Assembly (NCBI GenBank): GCA_903837815.1 | Contig: CAILWD010000497.1 | Coordinates: forward strand, 1-19,471 | Length of the DNA stretch: 19,471 nucleotides | Source of the DNA: an uncultured Chloroflexota bacterium | GTDB taxonomy: Bacteria > Chloroflexota > Anaerolineae > Anaerolineales > Villigracilaceae | Reading direction: 5' to 3' | Shown: positions 1 to 6,449 of the stretch, piece after piece | Layout of the letters: every line of letters starts with the position of its first letter | How positions within the stretch are numbered: the first letter of the stretch is position 1 | The notes under the pieces: model-generated | Told to the model about the DNA's origin: nothing | Database searches by the model: none | Seen by the model: the letters and a program-made list of their open reading frames with translations, nothing else | Made by a program: the position numbers and the translations under genes

Positions 1-216
1 GTCCGCTCGATCATCGAAGATGTCATCGTCGATAACGCCGCCCGCGGACAGGGAATCGGCGAAGCCCTGATGAATCGCGCCATCGAACTTGCGAGGGAAA
101 AGGGGGCGCAGAATATTTCGCTCACCTCCAACCCCATGCGGGAGGCGGCCAACAGGCTGTATCTGCGGGTGGGCTTCAAGAAGCGGGAAACCAACGCTTA
201 TCAAATCAAACTGTGA
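1..216 (+). CDS. GNAT-family N-acetyltransferase, C-terminal part (5' end outside window)
   Basis: Frame 1 is open from the first base to TGA at 214-216 and gives the last 71 residues of a protein. The segment RGQGIGEAL is the acetyl-CoA pyrophosphate-binding loop (R/Q-x-x-G-x-G/A) of the GNAT fold. It is followed by the usual helix, the strand NISLTSNP, and the closing motif in which an Asn/Tyr-containing helix (AANRLYLRVGF) leads to the last strand. The protein transfers an acetyl group from acetyl-CoA to an amine, but the acceptor cannot be told from this end. It is followed directly by a terminator, so it is the last gene of its transcript and converges with the minus-strand gene that starts at 1171. 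Family assignment is firm; substrate is unknown. Confidence 0.85.
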   Translation, partial: VRSIIEDVIVDNAARGQGIGEALMNRAIELAREKGAQNISLTSNPMREAANRLYLRVGFKKRETNAYQIKL

Positions 217-252
217 AAAAAAATCGGTGGAAACTCCCACCGATTTTTTTTT
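217..252. terminator. Bidirectional Rho-independent terminator
   Basis: Perfect 10-bp stem AAATCGGTGG (221-230) and CCACCGATTT (237-246) with a 6-base loop. It is flanked by an A-run on the left and a T-run on the right, so a U-tract is produced in both directions. It lies between the convergent ends of the GNAT gene (216) and the minus-strand exported protein gene (263) and probably stops both transcripts. Confidence 0.9.
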
Positions 253-262
253 ATTTCCATCT

Positions 263-1171
263 CTAATCCTTTTTTCCACTCTTATCCTTTTTTTCCCCTC
301 CTTTGTCGTTCTTGTTGTTTTCGTTATTGTGTCCGTTGTTGTTTCCGTTATTATTTCCATTGTTGCCTGTGCCATTTACACCGGCGTTGGATTGGCTGTT
401 CTCATTCCCGCCACCGTTGGAGAGTTGGGTGACGTTTTCATCACCTTCCAAATCTTCCGCAGACTTTTTGTCGCTTTTGCCATGTTCTTTTTCTATGCCA
501 GCCTGCTCGACTTCTTCATTCTCCGCATTCACAGCTTTGCCAGACTTGACACTGCCCAGGCTTTCTCCCTTTTTAAGCGACGTCACCACGTCACCCCAGT
601 TGTCAGGCGTGGAACCGTCTGCCAGCGTAATGCCGCTAAAGTCTCCGCTTTGCTTGGCATCCAGCAGGGCGGTAAACATTTCTTCGCCGCCGCCCATGCC
701 GTTGCTTAGCCAAAGAGCCTGGGCGATTACACCGAACCCCATACCGTCATCATGATAGGACATGACGGTCTCGTAACTGATGCCAGTCAGGTCGCTGAAA
801 AAATCCGAAAGGGCGGAGCCAACGGGATGTTGTTCTTCTTCTGCGGTTTCTTCGGGAATAACGGTCGCGGGGTCGATTTCTACAGTGGCGCCGACCGCAC
901 CCTCTGAGGTTTTAGTTTCACCTGTGGCCGGGTCTGTGACGACAAGCTCAAGGGCTTTCGCGGTTTCCAGGTTGATCTGCAAAGTCTGCGACGTGCCTGC
1001 TTCATCGAGCAAAGTGACCACAACAACGGTCTCGCCTGTGGTTTCATTGGACTCAATAACAACGGTTTGCACCGTACCTGTGATAAGTGTGGTTTCCTGT
1101 GCCGAAGCGATTCCTGTCGTCATGGCTAACATGACGAGCAAAAGCAATATACTGGCGGTTATTTTTTTCAT
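263..1171 (-). CDS. Exported protein of unknown function with Asn/Gly/Lys-rich C-terminal tail
   Basis: The predicted protein is 302 aa. The start chosen is the ATG at 1171, because it opens a textbook signal peptide (MKKITAS, hydrophobic core, then ASA|QE near residue 25) and has AAGGA about 8 bases upstream. The reading frame also stays open upstream to 1243, which would bury the signal. After cleavage there is a Thr/Val-rich beta-type segment (about residues 27-105) and a compact middle region (about 115-205) with conserved-looking Trp, Gly and His. The tail from about residue 235 is disordered and ends in Asn/Gly repeats and Lys/Asp. I recognise no named domain. The protein is probably secreted or attached to the cell surface. 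It stands alone, downstream of the FGE-fold gene on the same strand, with its own 157-bp leader. Confidence 0.75.
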   Translation of the reverse strand: MKKITASILLLLVMLAMTTGIASAQETTLITGTVQTVVIESNETTGETVVVVTLLDEAGTSQTLQINLETAKALELVVTDPATGETKTSEGAVGATVEIDPATVIPEETAEEEQHPVGSALSDFFSDLTGISYETVMSYHDDGMGFGVIAQALWLSNGMGGGEEMFTALLDAKQSGDFSGITLADGSTPDNWGDVVTSLKKGESLGSVKSGKAVNAENEEVEQAGIEKEHGKSDKKSAEDLEGDENVTQLSNGGGNENSQSNAGVNGTGNNGNNNGNNNGHNNENNKNDKGGEKKDKSGKKD

Positions 1172-1232
1172 GGACTGATCCTTGTTTCGAAAAACGTTAT
1201 ACACGTTTATTCTAGCATTAATGAAAGGCGGG

Positions 1233-1256
1233 CCTGCTTTCAATCATGAAAGCAGG
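1233..1256. repeat. Perfect 9-bp inverted repeat in leader of exported protein gene
   Basis: CCTGCTTTC (1233-1241) and GAAAGCAGG (1248-1256) are separated by six bases, 62 bp upstream of the ATG at 1171. The word GCTTTCAAT inside it recurs as a direct repeat at 1283-1291. No T-run follows on either strand, so it is not a standard terminator. An operator or leader hairpin is possible, but nothing else in the sequence decides this. Confidence 0.5.
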
Positions 1257-1328
1257 AGATTACCATTGTACTATTCGTATAGGCTTTCAATGGATTTTTT
1301 TTCATGAGAGATTGCCGTTCCCCGTATT

Positions 1329-2297
1329 TCATTCGGATGAGCGAGCGCAACGAAATCCGTAGCTTCTGAAGCTAAAGAGCGGGTTACTGTGGCTTCGGTC
1401 AGCGGCGCGGACAACGTCGTAGTAATTCAACCACGCCCCACCGCGCAGTACTCTACCGTTGCCGAAAGCGGGGCCTGGTGGGTCGAAGGCATCGTCTCCG
1501 AGTGAGCCATAATAATCATATCGATACCAATCGTTCACCCATTCCCACACATTCCCCGACATGTCGTATGCCCCATACGGACTTGCACCTTCTGGATAGC
1601 TGCTAACTTCCGTTGTCCCCGTGGTTGGATTTTGAGCGTTTAGCAGTTGCTTGCTTGGCGGGTCGTTTCCCCAAGGGTATATTCGCCCGTCTGTGCCGCG
1701 TGCCGCCTTTTCCCATTCCGCTTCGGTGGGAAGCCTCATCCCGGCCCACTTGCAATACGAGTTGGCATCGTTCCATGAAACCTGAACCACGGGATGTTTT
1801 TCCATGCCCAAAATATCGCTCTCCGCCCCATCGGGATGCAGCCAGCTTGCCCCGTCGGCAGGAATCCAATTCATCCCATCCCACACATGAGACCAGCCCG
1901 CCTTTTCCGCATCTGTCTGGTAGCCAGTATCTGCGACAAAGGACGCGAATGAATTATTTGTCACCTCGGTCTGGCTGATCCAGAATGAACCCAGCCTCAC
2001 TTTATGGATGGGTTGTTTGTCGAGGCTGTCGTCGCTTCCCATCATGAATTCGCCCGCAGGTACACGGACAAGCAACGTACCATCCTCTGCAATTTCCGTT
2101 TCTTTAACGATGGGAGGTGGTGTATGGCTGGGGGCGCTTGCGGTGAAAGTGAGAGGCTGGACGACGTCCTCTCCAATTGGCCTTCGCCACAGTTGTTCGT
2201 GGGGACGTGTGAACCAGATCAACCCGCTCCATGAACAGAGCGCCACAACCGCCAGCGCTAGAAATCCAAATCTCCGCCTGTGAAACTTTTGCGACAT
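1329..2297 (-). CDS. Membrane-anchored FGE-sulfatase (SUMF1-fold) domain protein, non-canonical active site
   Basis: The predicted protein is 322 aa. The start chosen is ATG at 2297 with GGGGTG just upstream; a TTG at 2315 in the same frame has no ribosome site. Residues about 11-30 form one hydrophobic anchor after the basic stretch HRRR, so the domain should lie outside the membrane. The rest is a formylglycine-generating-enzyme fold: VPAGEFMMGS at the start, then the family blocks MRLPTEAEWEKAARG, YPWGN, DMSGNVWEWVNDWY, VLRGGAW and SYGFRCAR. True FGE carries two cysteines shortly after RGGS/AW; here that stretch reads LNYYDVVRAADRS and has none. It is therefore unlikely to convert sulfatase Cys to formylglycine, and a binding or structural role is more likely. 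It follows plsC by 21 bp and is probably cotranscribed. Confidence 0.85.
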   Translation of the reverse strand: MSQKFHRRRFGFLALAVVALCSWSGLIWFTRPHEQLWRRPIGEDVVQPLTFTASAPSHTPPPIVKETEIAEDGTLLVRVPAGEFMMGSDDSLDKQPIHKVRLGSFWISQTEVTNNSFASFVADTGYQTDAEKAGWSHVWDGMNWIPADGASWLHPDGAESDILGMEKHPVVQVSWNDANSYCKWAGMRLPTEAEWEKAARGTDGRIYPWGNDPPSKQLLNAQNPTTGTTEVSSYPEGASPYGAYDMSGNVWEWVNDWYRYDYYGSLGDDAFDPPGPAFGNGRVLRGGAWLNYYDVVRAADRSHSNPLFSFRSYGFRCARSSE

Positions 2298-2318
2298 GGA
2301 TGCACCCCGCGGCAATCA

Positions 2319-2984
2319 TCATACAGCGTCGACCAGGAATTTCCCAGTTGCCTTGCTCAAATCTGAATACACTCCCCGATACTCCTCGGGCAGGAGTTCG
2401 GCTATTTTATACATCATCTCGTCCACGATCTGCTGGCGGATTTCACTTGTCACCTTGACGCCTTGCATATCCACCTTGAATGGTTGTCCAAGGCGGATGT
2501 GAAAATCTGTCCGCTCGAAACGCTTGAGGTTTTTCATCAACTTCTCGCCGCCCCAGTGCGCCACAGGCAGGATGGACGCGCCTGTATGCAGGGCGAGGGT
2601 TACGGCGCCGGGCTGGGCGCGGATCAGGACCCCGTTGCGGTTGCGAGTCCCTTCGGGGGCGATGCCGAAGATGTAGTTTTTCTCCAATGCGCGGATCGCA
2701 GCCTTGAGCGCATGTATGTCCGCTTCACCGCGCCGCACAGTGATGATGCCCCACACATTAAAAACCCAGTGCAGAAACTTGTTGTCCCAGGCTTCGACTT
2801 TTGCCCAGCCCGTCATTTTGCGTGGCTGGAGATGGGCAAACAACAGCGGCACTTCGATCTGTCCCGTGTGGTTGGTTGCGACGATCAACGGCCCCTGCAT
2901 GGGGACTTTCTGCAAATCAGGTGCATCGATGCGACAGACAATACGAGTGTAGACGCGAATGATAAAGTTGATGAGCCAGTTCAT
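2319..2984 (-). CDS. plsC: Lysophospholipid acyltransferase, PlsC/AGPAT family
   Basis: The predicted protein is 221 aa, the normal size for 1-acyl-sn-glycerol-3-phosphate acyltransferase, which adds the second acyl chain to make phosphatidic acid at the inner membrane face. Visible motifs are block I NHTGQIE (residues 38-44), block III APEGTRNRNG (about 109-118) and block IV ILPVAHWG (138-145). An N-terminal hydrophobic helix (residues 3-18) would tether it to the membrane. The family motif is NHx4D; here the acidic residue is Glu44, a conservative but unusual change. ATG at 2984 follows a purine-rich stretch. The gene lies 44 bp downstream of the DagK-like gene and just upstream of the FGE-fold gene, so the three likely form one transcript. 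Acyl acceptor and donor cannot be told from sequence. Confidence 0.88.
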   Translation of the reverse strand: MNWLINFIIRVYTRIVCRIDAPDLQKVPMQGPLIVATNHTGQIEVPLLFAHLQPRKMTGWAKVEAWDNKFLHWVFNVWGIITVRRGEADIHALKAAIRALEKNYIFGIAPEGTRNRNGVLIRAQPGAVTLALHTGASILPVAHWGGEKLMKNLKRFERTDFHIRLGQPFKVDMQGVKVTSEIRQQIVDEMMYKIAELLPEEYRGVYSDLSKATGKFLVDAV

Positions 2985-3028
2985 TTATTTCTTTTCTCTC
3001 GAAAGCCCCAAAAGAGGGACCGTATATT

Positions 3029-3949
3029 TTATGCGTGAATGATTTCCAGTTCGAGTGGAAGCACCTCAAGGGCCAGGTCTTTCCCTTCGAGGCAGATGAA
3101 TTCGCCGTCCGCGTGGGCGGGGAAGGTTTTATCCACGGAGCGGATCGAAACTTTTTTGGCGCGGCGCATCTTCACTTCGGGCTGGGTCATCTGAGTCCCG
3201 CGCAGGAAGTGGGGGATGAGGGTGAAGACGCGTCCTTTTGATACGCCCTCCGCAATGCACAGGTCGAAATGCCCATCGTCGGGTTTGCTTTCGGGAGCCA
3301 TCTTGAAGCCGCCGCCCATGCGCTTGCCGTTCATCACGGAGACCATCAGCGAGGTCTGCTTGATGGTCTCTCCATCGTCCAAAATGATTTCAACCTGTGG
3401 CGGGTTGTAGTACAAAAAGACCGTTCTGAACGCGCCGATCAGGTAGGCGGGCAGCCCCCGCGCCCAGCGGAGTTTGACCGCTTCGCTGCCAACCGCCGCA
3501 TCGAACCCCACGCCGATGCCGTTGCCAAAGTACCTGCCTTCGGGATAATCCCCGCCTTTTACAAAGCCCAAATCGATTTTCTTGCGCTTGTTTTCCTTCA
3601 ATGCTTTCAAGCCGTCATCCAGGTTGTCGGGGACGCCGATCCCGCTTGCGAAGTCGTTGCCGGTACCGATGCTGAGCACGCCGAAAGCGACGCTGTTGTG
3701 CCCGGCCTTTTTGGCATTCATGATGCCATTGATGCATTCGTTGGCCGTCCCGTCCCCGCTGGCGCAGACAATCACGTTATAGCCTTCACGCACTGCGCCC
3801 TCCGCCAGTTCGGCGGCATGCCAGACGCGCTCGGTGCGTACCAATGTGAAATCCAGCCCGCTTTCTCGCAGGCTGGATTCGATTTGTGGGATGGATTTTT
3901 CTCCGCGTCCACGACCCGATACCGGGTTGACAATCACAAAATATTTCAT
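3029..3949 (-). CDS. Diacylglycerol/lipid kinase, DagK/YegS family
   Basis: The predicted protein is 306 aa. The start is ATG at 3949 (MKYFVIVNPVSGRGRG) with GGAG 8 bases upstream; the frame continues to a TTG at 4006 but with no ribosome site. Family motifs are NPVSGRGRG (residues 8-16) for nucleotide binding, ASGDGT (63-68, usually GGDGT, with Asp66), SIGTGNDFA (93-101), and a C-terminal beta domain with GGGFKMAP and HADGEF. Such kinases phosphorylate diacylglycerol or a related lipid alcohol with ATP, in the cytoplasm at the membrane. The next gene encodes PlsC, which makes the same product class, phosphatidic acid, by another route. The exact lipid is unknown; sphingosine-type or undecaprenol-type substrates cannot be excluded. 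Confidence 0.88.
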   Translation of the reverse strand: MKYFVIVNPVSGRGRGEKSIPQIESSLRESGLDFTLVRTERVWHAAELAEGAVREGYNVIVCASGDGTANECINGIMNAKKAGHNSVAFGVLSIGTGNDFASGIGVPDNLDDGLKALKENKRKKIDLGFVKGGDYPEGRYFGNGIGVGFDAAVGSEAVKLRWARGLPAYLIGAFRTVFLYYNPPQVEIILDDGETIKQTSLMVSVMNGKRMGGGFKMAPESKPDDGHFDLCIAEGVSKGRVFTLIPHFLRGTQMTQPEVKMRRAKKVSIRSVDKTFPAHADGEFICLEGKDLALEVLPLELEIIHA

Positions 3950-4030
3950 GCGCTCGCTCCAGGTTTTGAATGGGGCGAGTGTATCTGTTGTACGCCCGAT
4001 TGTCAATCAGCTTGACCCTGATCCACTTCC

Positions 4031-4102
4031 CAGAATCACCGACCCGCTGACTCATTGACTCGCTGAATCGCCGAATCACTGAATCGCTATCTCGTTCACT
4101 CC
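4031..4102. repeat. Degenerate 8-bp tandem repeat (consensus CTGAATCG)
   Basis: Nine consecutive octamers can be read: CAGAATCA, CCGACCCG, CTGACTCA, TTGACTCG, CTGAATCG, CCGAATCA, CTGAATCG, CTATCTCG and TTCACTCC. The middle five are the most alike. The array fills the gap between the small helical protein gene and the DagK-like gene, and its last unit runs over the stop codon at 4096-4098. The function is unknown. It looks like slippage-generated DNA, not a protein-binding array. Confidence 0.65.
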
Positions 4103-4392
4103 TTCTCCATGTGCGGCGTGCGGCGGTATTCCAGGCGGTGACCTGTATTGGCGATGCTAAACGCGTCAGCCAGTTCGTCAACCAGATAGGCTTCCTCGTT
4201 GTCGAGTACCATTTTGAGCTTTTCGAGACGGTCGTGAAGCTCAAGCATCCGCGTGCGGAATTCGTCGAATGTGGAATGATCTGTGTTTTTGCGCAATTCC
4301 TCTGTCGCGTGGTATGCATTCTCCATGGCGTGGATCGCTTTGAGAATATCTTCAGCAACACCTCCTTTCTCATATTCACAATAGCACGTCAC
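4096..4392 (-). CDS. Small helical (coiled-coil-like) protein of unknown function; start uncertain
   Basis: I do not recognise this protein. From residue about 14 on it is almost entirely helical and charged, with heptad-like stretches (MLELHDRLEKLKMVLDNEEA) and no membrane segment. The GTG at 4392 gives 98 aa and overlaps the mocA stop codon as GTGA, the same 4-bp coupling used by the two genes upstream. Oddly, a near-perfect ribosome site AGAAAGGAGG sits inside this frame at 4361-4370, followed by no in-frame ATG, GTG or TTG at normal distance. The next in-frame ATG is at 4326 and would give a 76-aa protein. The larger frame crossing this place in another phase has no protein-like composition. 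The gene probably shares the YqeC-MocA transcript. Confidence 0.6.
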   Translation of the reverse strand: MTCYCEYEKGGVAEDILKAIHAMENAYHATEELRKNTDHSTFDEFRTRMLELHDRLEKLKMVLDNEEAYLVDELADAFSIANTGHRLEYRRTPHMEKE

Positions 4393-4955
4393 GGTTTGAA
4401 TTTCAAGTAGTCGGAGGGAGTATCGAGGTCTTGTAATGCAGATGGAGAATCGCATTCGACATAGTGGATTTCCCCTTTGTGCGCATTCAAAAAATCACGC
4501 ATGGATTCGGGCTGGCGCAGGCGCAGAATTTCATCCCATAATTCCCTCGCGATCAACCAGGGATGTCCGCGCCGCATCTGGTAGCTGGGGACGACGAGGC
4601 GGGATTTACTTTGGAGGAATCCCTCGCAGACTTTTCGCACGTTCTCTTCCTCGACTTGGGGTTGGTCGCCAAGACAAATGAGCGTGGCTTCCGCTGACGA
4701 TTTTTGCGCCTGCAAGCCGACTTGCACAGATTCAAGCATTTCACCCTCATCGTTGAGCGTGACCCGCACCCCGTAACTTGTAACTTGCGGCGCGATTTTG
4801 GAATTCGTCACCACAACGATGTCTCCTGCTCCGACGGCTTGCAGGGTTTGAATCACCTTGCCCAGCACGGTCGTGCTTCCCCAGGGCAGCAGCATTTTTT
4901 GCTGTCCCATGCGGACGGATTTTCCAGCGGCGAGGATCACGGCAGAGATGTTCAT
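4389..4955 (-). CDS. MocA-like molybdenum cofactor nucleotidyltransferase (stand-alone)
   Basis: The predicted protein is 188 aa and matches a full NTP_transf_3 (MobA/MocA) domain. LAAGKSVRMGQQKMLLP (residues 8-24) is the nucleotide-binding loop, CLGDQP (94-99) the metal-binding segment, and MRRGHPWLI the MocA-type substrate segment. MocA transfers CMP from CTP to molybdopterin, making the cytosine-dinucleotide form of the cofactor used by xanthine-dehydrogenase-family enzymes. It overlaps the upstream fusion gene by 4 bp (ATGA), so the two should be translated together. Its sequence departs from the MocA domain of the fusion: it keeps GDQP and GHP, but its C-terminal part has ESMRDFLNAHKG where the fusion has the GDVGGR motif. 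It may be a paralogue with a different nucleotide or partner. Confidence 0.85.
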   Translation of the reverse strand: MNISAVILAAGKSVRMGQQKMLLPWGSTTVLGKVIQTLQAVGAGDIVVVTNSKIAPQVTSYGVRVTLNDEGEMLESVQVGLQAQKSSAEATLICLGDQPQVEEENVRKVCEGFLQSKSRLVVPSYQMRRGHPWLIARELWDEILRLRQPESMRDFLNAHKGEIHYVECDSPSALQDLDTPSDYLKFKP

Positions 4956-6322
4956 TCGAGTCCCTTCAACCTTTCGTAGTCTTCAGGTTTGTCCACATCG
5001 AGGAGCAAAATATCGTCATGCCAGGGAAGGTACTTCACGCGGTGTTTGTCGAAGATTGCACGCCCGCCCACATCGCCTTTGAGTTGCAGCAGGTCAGGGA
5101 ACGTGTCGCGGTCGAACAGCACAGGGTTGGCGCGGCGCTCCTCCAAAACAAGTGGCGCGAGAATGGATTGCATCTCTTGCCCATGTGATTCAACCAATGC
5201 GCGGATGATATCCACCGGAATTTGTGGCTGGTCTGCCAGAAGGAAAATAGCGGAGCCGACCCCCACCCTTCCTCCCCCAAATCTAAAGGATTTGGGGGAG
5301 GTGTCCCGCAGGGACGGAGGGGATAATAAGGCTTGTACCCCCGCCCGAATGGATGTTCCCTGTCCCTGTTGGTATCCGGGGTTGTGGACGATGGTCACGG
5401 GCAGCCCGCTCAACGCGGATTCGACTTCGGCGGCGCGAAAGCCTGTAACCACCACCACAGGCTCCAGCCCGGCTTGCAGGGCGGTTTCCGCCACCTGACG
5501 CACGAAGGGCTTTCCTTTCCAATCCAGCAACTGCTTGGGAGAGCCGTAGCGGGTGGCTTCTCCTGCCGCCAGGATAATGCCGGCAGTCCGCTCGAAGGTT
5601 TGCAGAGATGAGTTTTGCAGCGACCCAACCAAAGCGGAGTCAAAATGGCTGAGCAGTTCACGCGCCATATTTCCTCCGCTGGATTGCAGTTCGGGCGTAT
5701 CCGCCTGATTGAGCAGGACAACGCGCCGCGCCTGGGCAGGGATGTTTTTGAGTCCGCCCTGTGGGTGGGCGAGGGCTTTGATAATGTCTTGCGGTGTGAT
5801 CGGATCTCCGGGCGGCAGGCCGCTGAGTTGGGAAAAGATTTCAGCGCGGTGGACGTGCTCATCGGTCAGCGGTTTGCCGAGGGCGCTCAACCCCGTGACG
5901 TGAACCACAAGATCAGTAAACTCAGGGATGGGTGGCTCATGCGATGCGGGAGCCTTGAGCGGTTTCTGGCGCGAGCCGTCCGCTTCGATGAGCAGGGGAA
6001 CGCGGAGGCGTTGGGCTTCAGCATGAAGCCAGGTCAAGACCTCATCGCTGACAGGCTTGGTCCTTTCAGCCTCGATCATGCCTGTGACCAGAAATATGCC
6101 TTTTTGCGGAAGGTCAAACGTTTCTGAATTGGCGATGAGGTGCCGGTCTGCAAGCGGGATTTGCCACACGCCGAGATGGCTGGTGGAGGTCACGATCACC
6201 GCGTTTTGCTTTGCAAACTCCCGCGCCAGTTGGAAGAGGGCGGAGGTCTTTCCGCCTGAGCCAATAAAACTGATGGTTGTAGGTGAGGCTTTTTCGAGCC
6301 TGAGCGCGCGTGAGAGATTCAT
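4952..6322 (-). CDS. YqeC-MocA fusion: selenium-dependent hydroxylase accessory domain plus MocA domain
   Basis: The protein is 456 aa with two domains. Residues 1-240 match YqeC, a P-loop protein found with selenium-dependent molybdenum hydroxylases: GSGGKTS (21-27), TSTSHL (45-50), EADGSRQKPLKAP (113-125) and a late LNQAD (204-208) resembling a guanine-specificity loop. Residues 248-456 are a MocA nucleotidyltransferase: LAAGEATRYGSPKQLL (251-266), LADQPQIP (362-369) and GDVGGR (416-421). Residues about 334-356 are an in-frame extra segment encoded by a DNA palindrome (see the repeat entry). No ribosome site precedes ATG 6322, and a TAAAAT lies 6 bases upstream, so a leaderless transcript is possible (inference). 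It heads the maturation operon and diverges from the response regulator gene. Domain calls are firm; the molecular role of YqeC is not established. Confidence 0.88.
   Translation of the reverse strand: MNLSRALRLEKASPTTISFIGSGGKTSALFQLAREFAKQNAVIVTSTSHLGVWQIPLADRHLIANSETFDLPQKGIFLVTGMIEAERTKPVSDEVLTWLHAEAQRLRVPLLIEADGSRQKPLKAPASHEPPIPEFTDLVVHVTGLSALGKPLTDEHVHRAEIFSQLSGLPPGDPITPQDIIKALAHPQGGLKNIPAQARRVVLLNQADTPELQSSGGNMARELLSHFDSALVGSLQNSSLQTFERTAGIILAAGEATRYGSPKQLLDWKGKPFVRQVAETALQAGLEPVVVVTGFRAAEVESALSGLPVTIVHNPGYQQGQGTSIRAGVQALLSPPSLRDTSPKSFRFGGGRVGVGSAIFLLADQPQIPVDIIRALVESHGQEMQSILAPLVLEERRANPVLFDRDTFPDLLQLKGDVGGRAIFDKHRVKYLPWHDDILLLDVDKPEDYERLKGLE
5258..5330. repeat. Palindromic repeat element inserted in frame in the MocA domain
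   Basis: The stem CCTCCCCCAAATC (5271-5283) pairs perfectly with GATTTGGGGGAGG (5289-5301) around a 5-base loop. A second hairpin, GTCCC-GCA-GGGAC, follows at 5303-5315, and C-rich and G-rich flanks (5261-5264, 5319-5322) can extend the structure. On the coding strand it reads SPPSLRDTSPKSFRFGGGRVGVG (residues 334-356 of the fusion) between a helix (RAGVQALL) and the strand before LADQP, where MocA proteins normally have a short loop. The reading frame is kept. The sequence type is one I recall as a dispersed intergenic palindrome in environmental bacterial genomes; that is memory, not a search. Confidence 0.75.
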
Positions 6323-6368
6323 ATCTTTATTTTAAGGCAAAAGCGTGCCCCTTTTGTCACATGTCCCG

Positions 6369-6408
6369 TTTCAATATCATGGGAAAGAATGTATAATTTA
6401 TCTATAAT
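6369..6408 (+). promoter_or_regulatory. Probable promoter of the response regulator gene
   Basis: Two perfect TATAAT hexamers lie at 6392-6397 and 6403-6408 in the 127-bp divergent gap. TTTCAA at 6369-6374 is 17 bases before the first and is a weak -35. The predicted start of transcription is about 35-45 bases upstream of the ATG at 6450, which has GGGAGG at 6436-6441. Confidence 0.45.
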
Positions 6409-6449
6409 TCGTTCTTATTTTTCTGCATTCAAGTCGGGAGGCGGCAGGA

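Noticed and set aside
303..755. Long plus-strand open frames opposite the exported protein gene
   Set aside because: Low-complexity Pro/Leu/Ser composition mirrors the minus-strand Asn/Gly/Lys tail; no ribosome site. The minus frame has a signal peptide and terminator.
3269..4015. 248-residue plus-strand frame opposite the lipid kinase gene
   Set aside because: The minus frame carries the complete DagK motifs; the plus frame shows none and is a mirror of them.
4031..4102. CRISPR array
   Set aside because: Units are only 8 bp, degenerate and without spacers.
3786..4379. 197-residue minus-strand frame following the AGAAAGGAGG site
   Set aside because: Its Arg/Thr/Ser-rich composition is typical of a frame-shifted shadow, and it overlaps both the small helical gene and the lipid kinase gene.
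6323..6449. Molybdenum-cofactor riboswitch upstream of the YqeC fusion
   Set aside because: The gap is AT-rich with promoter-like hexamers and shows no extended stem structure; a leaderless start is more likely.
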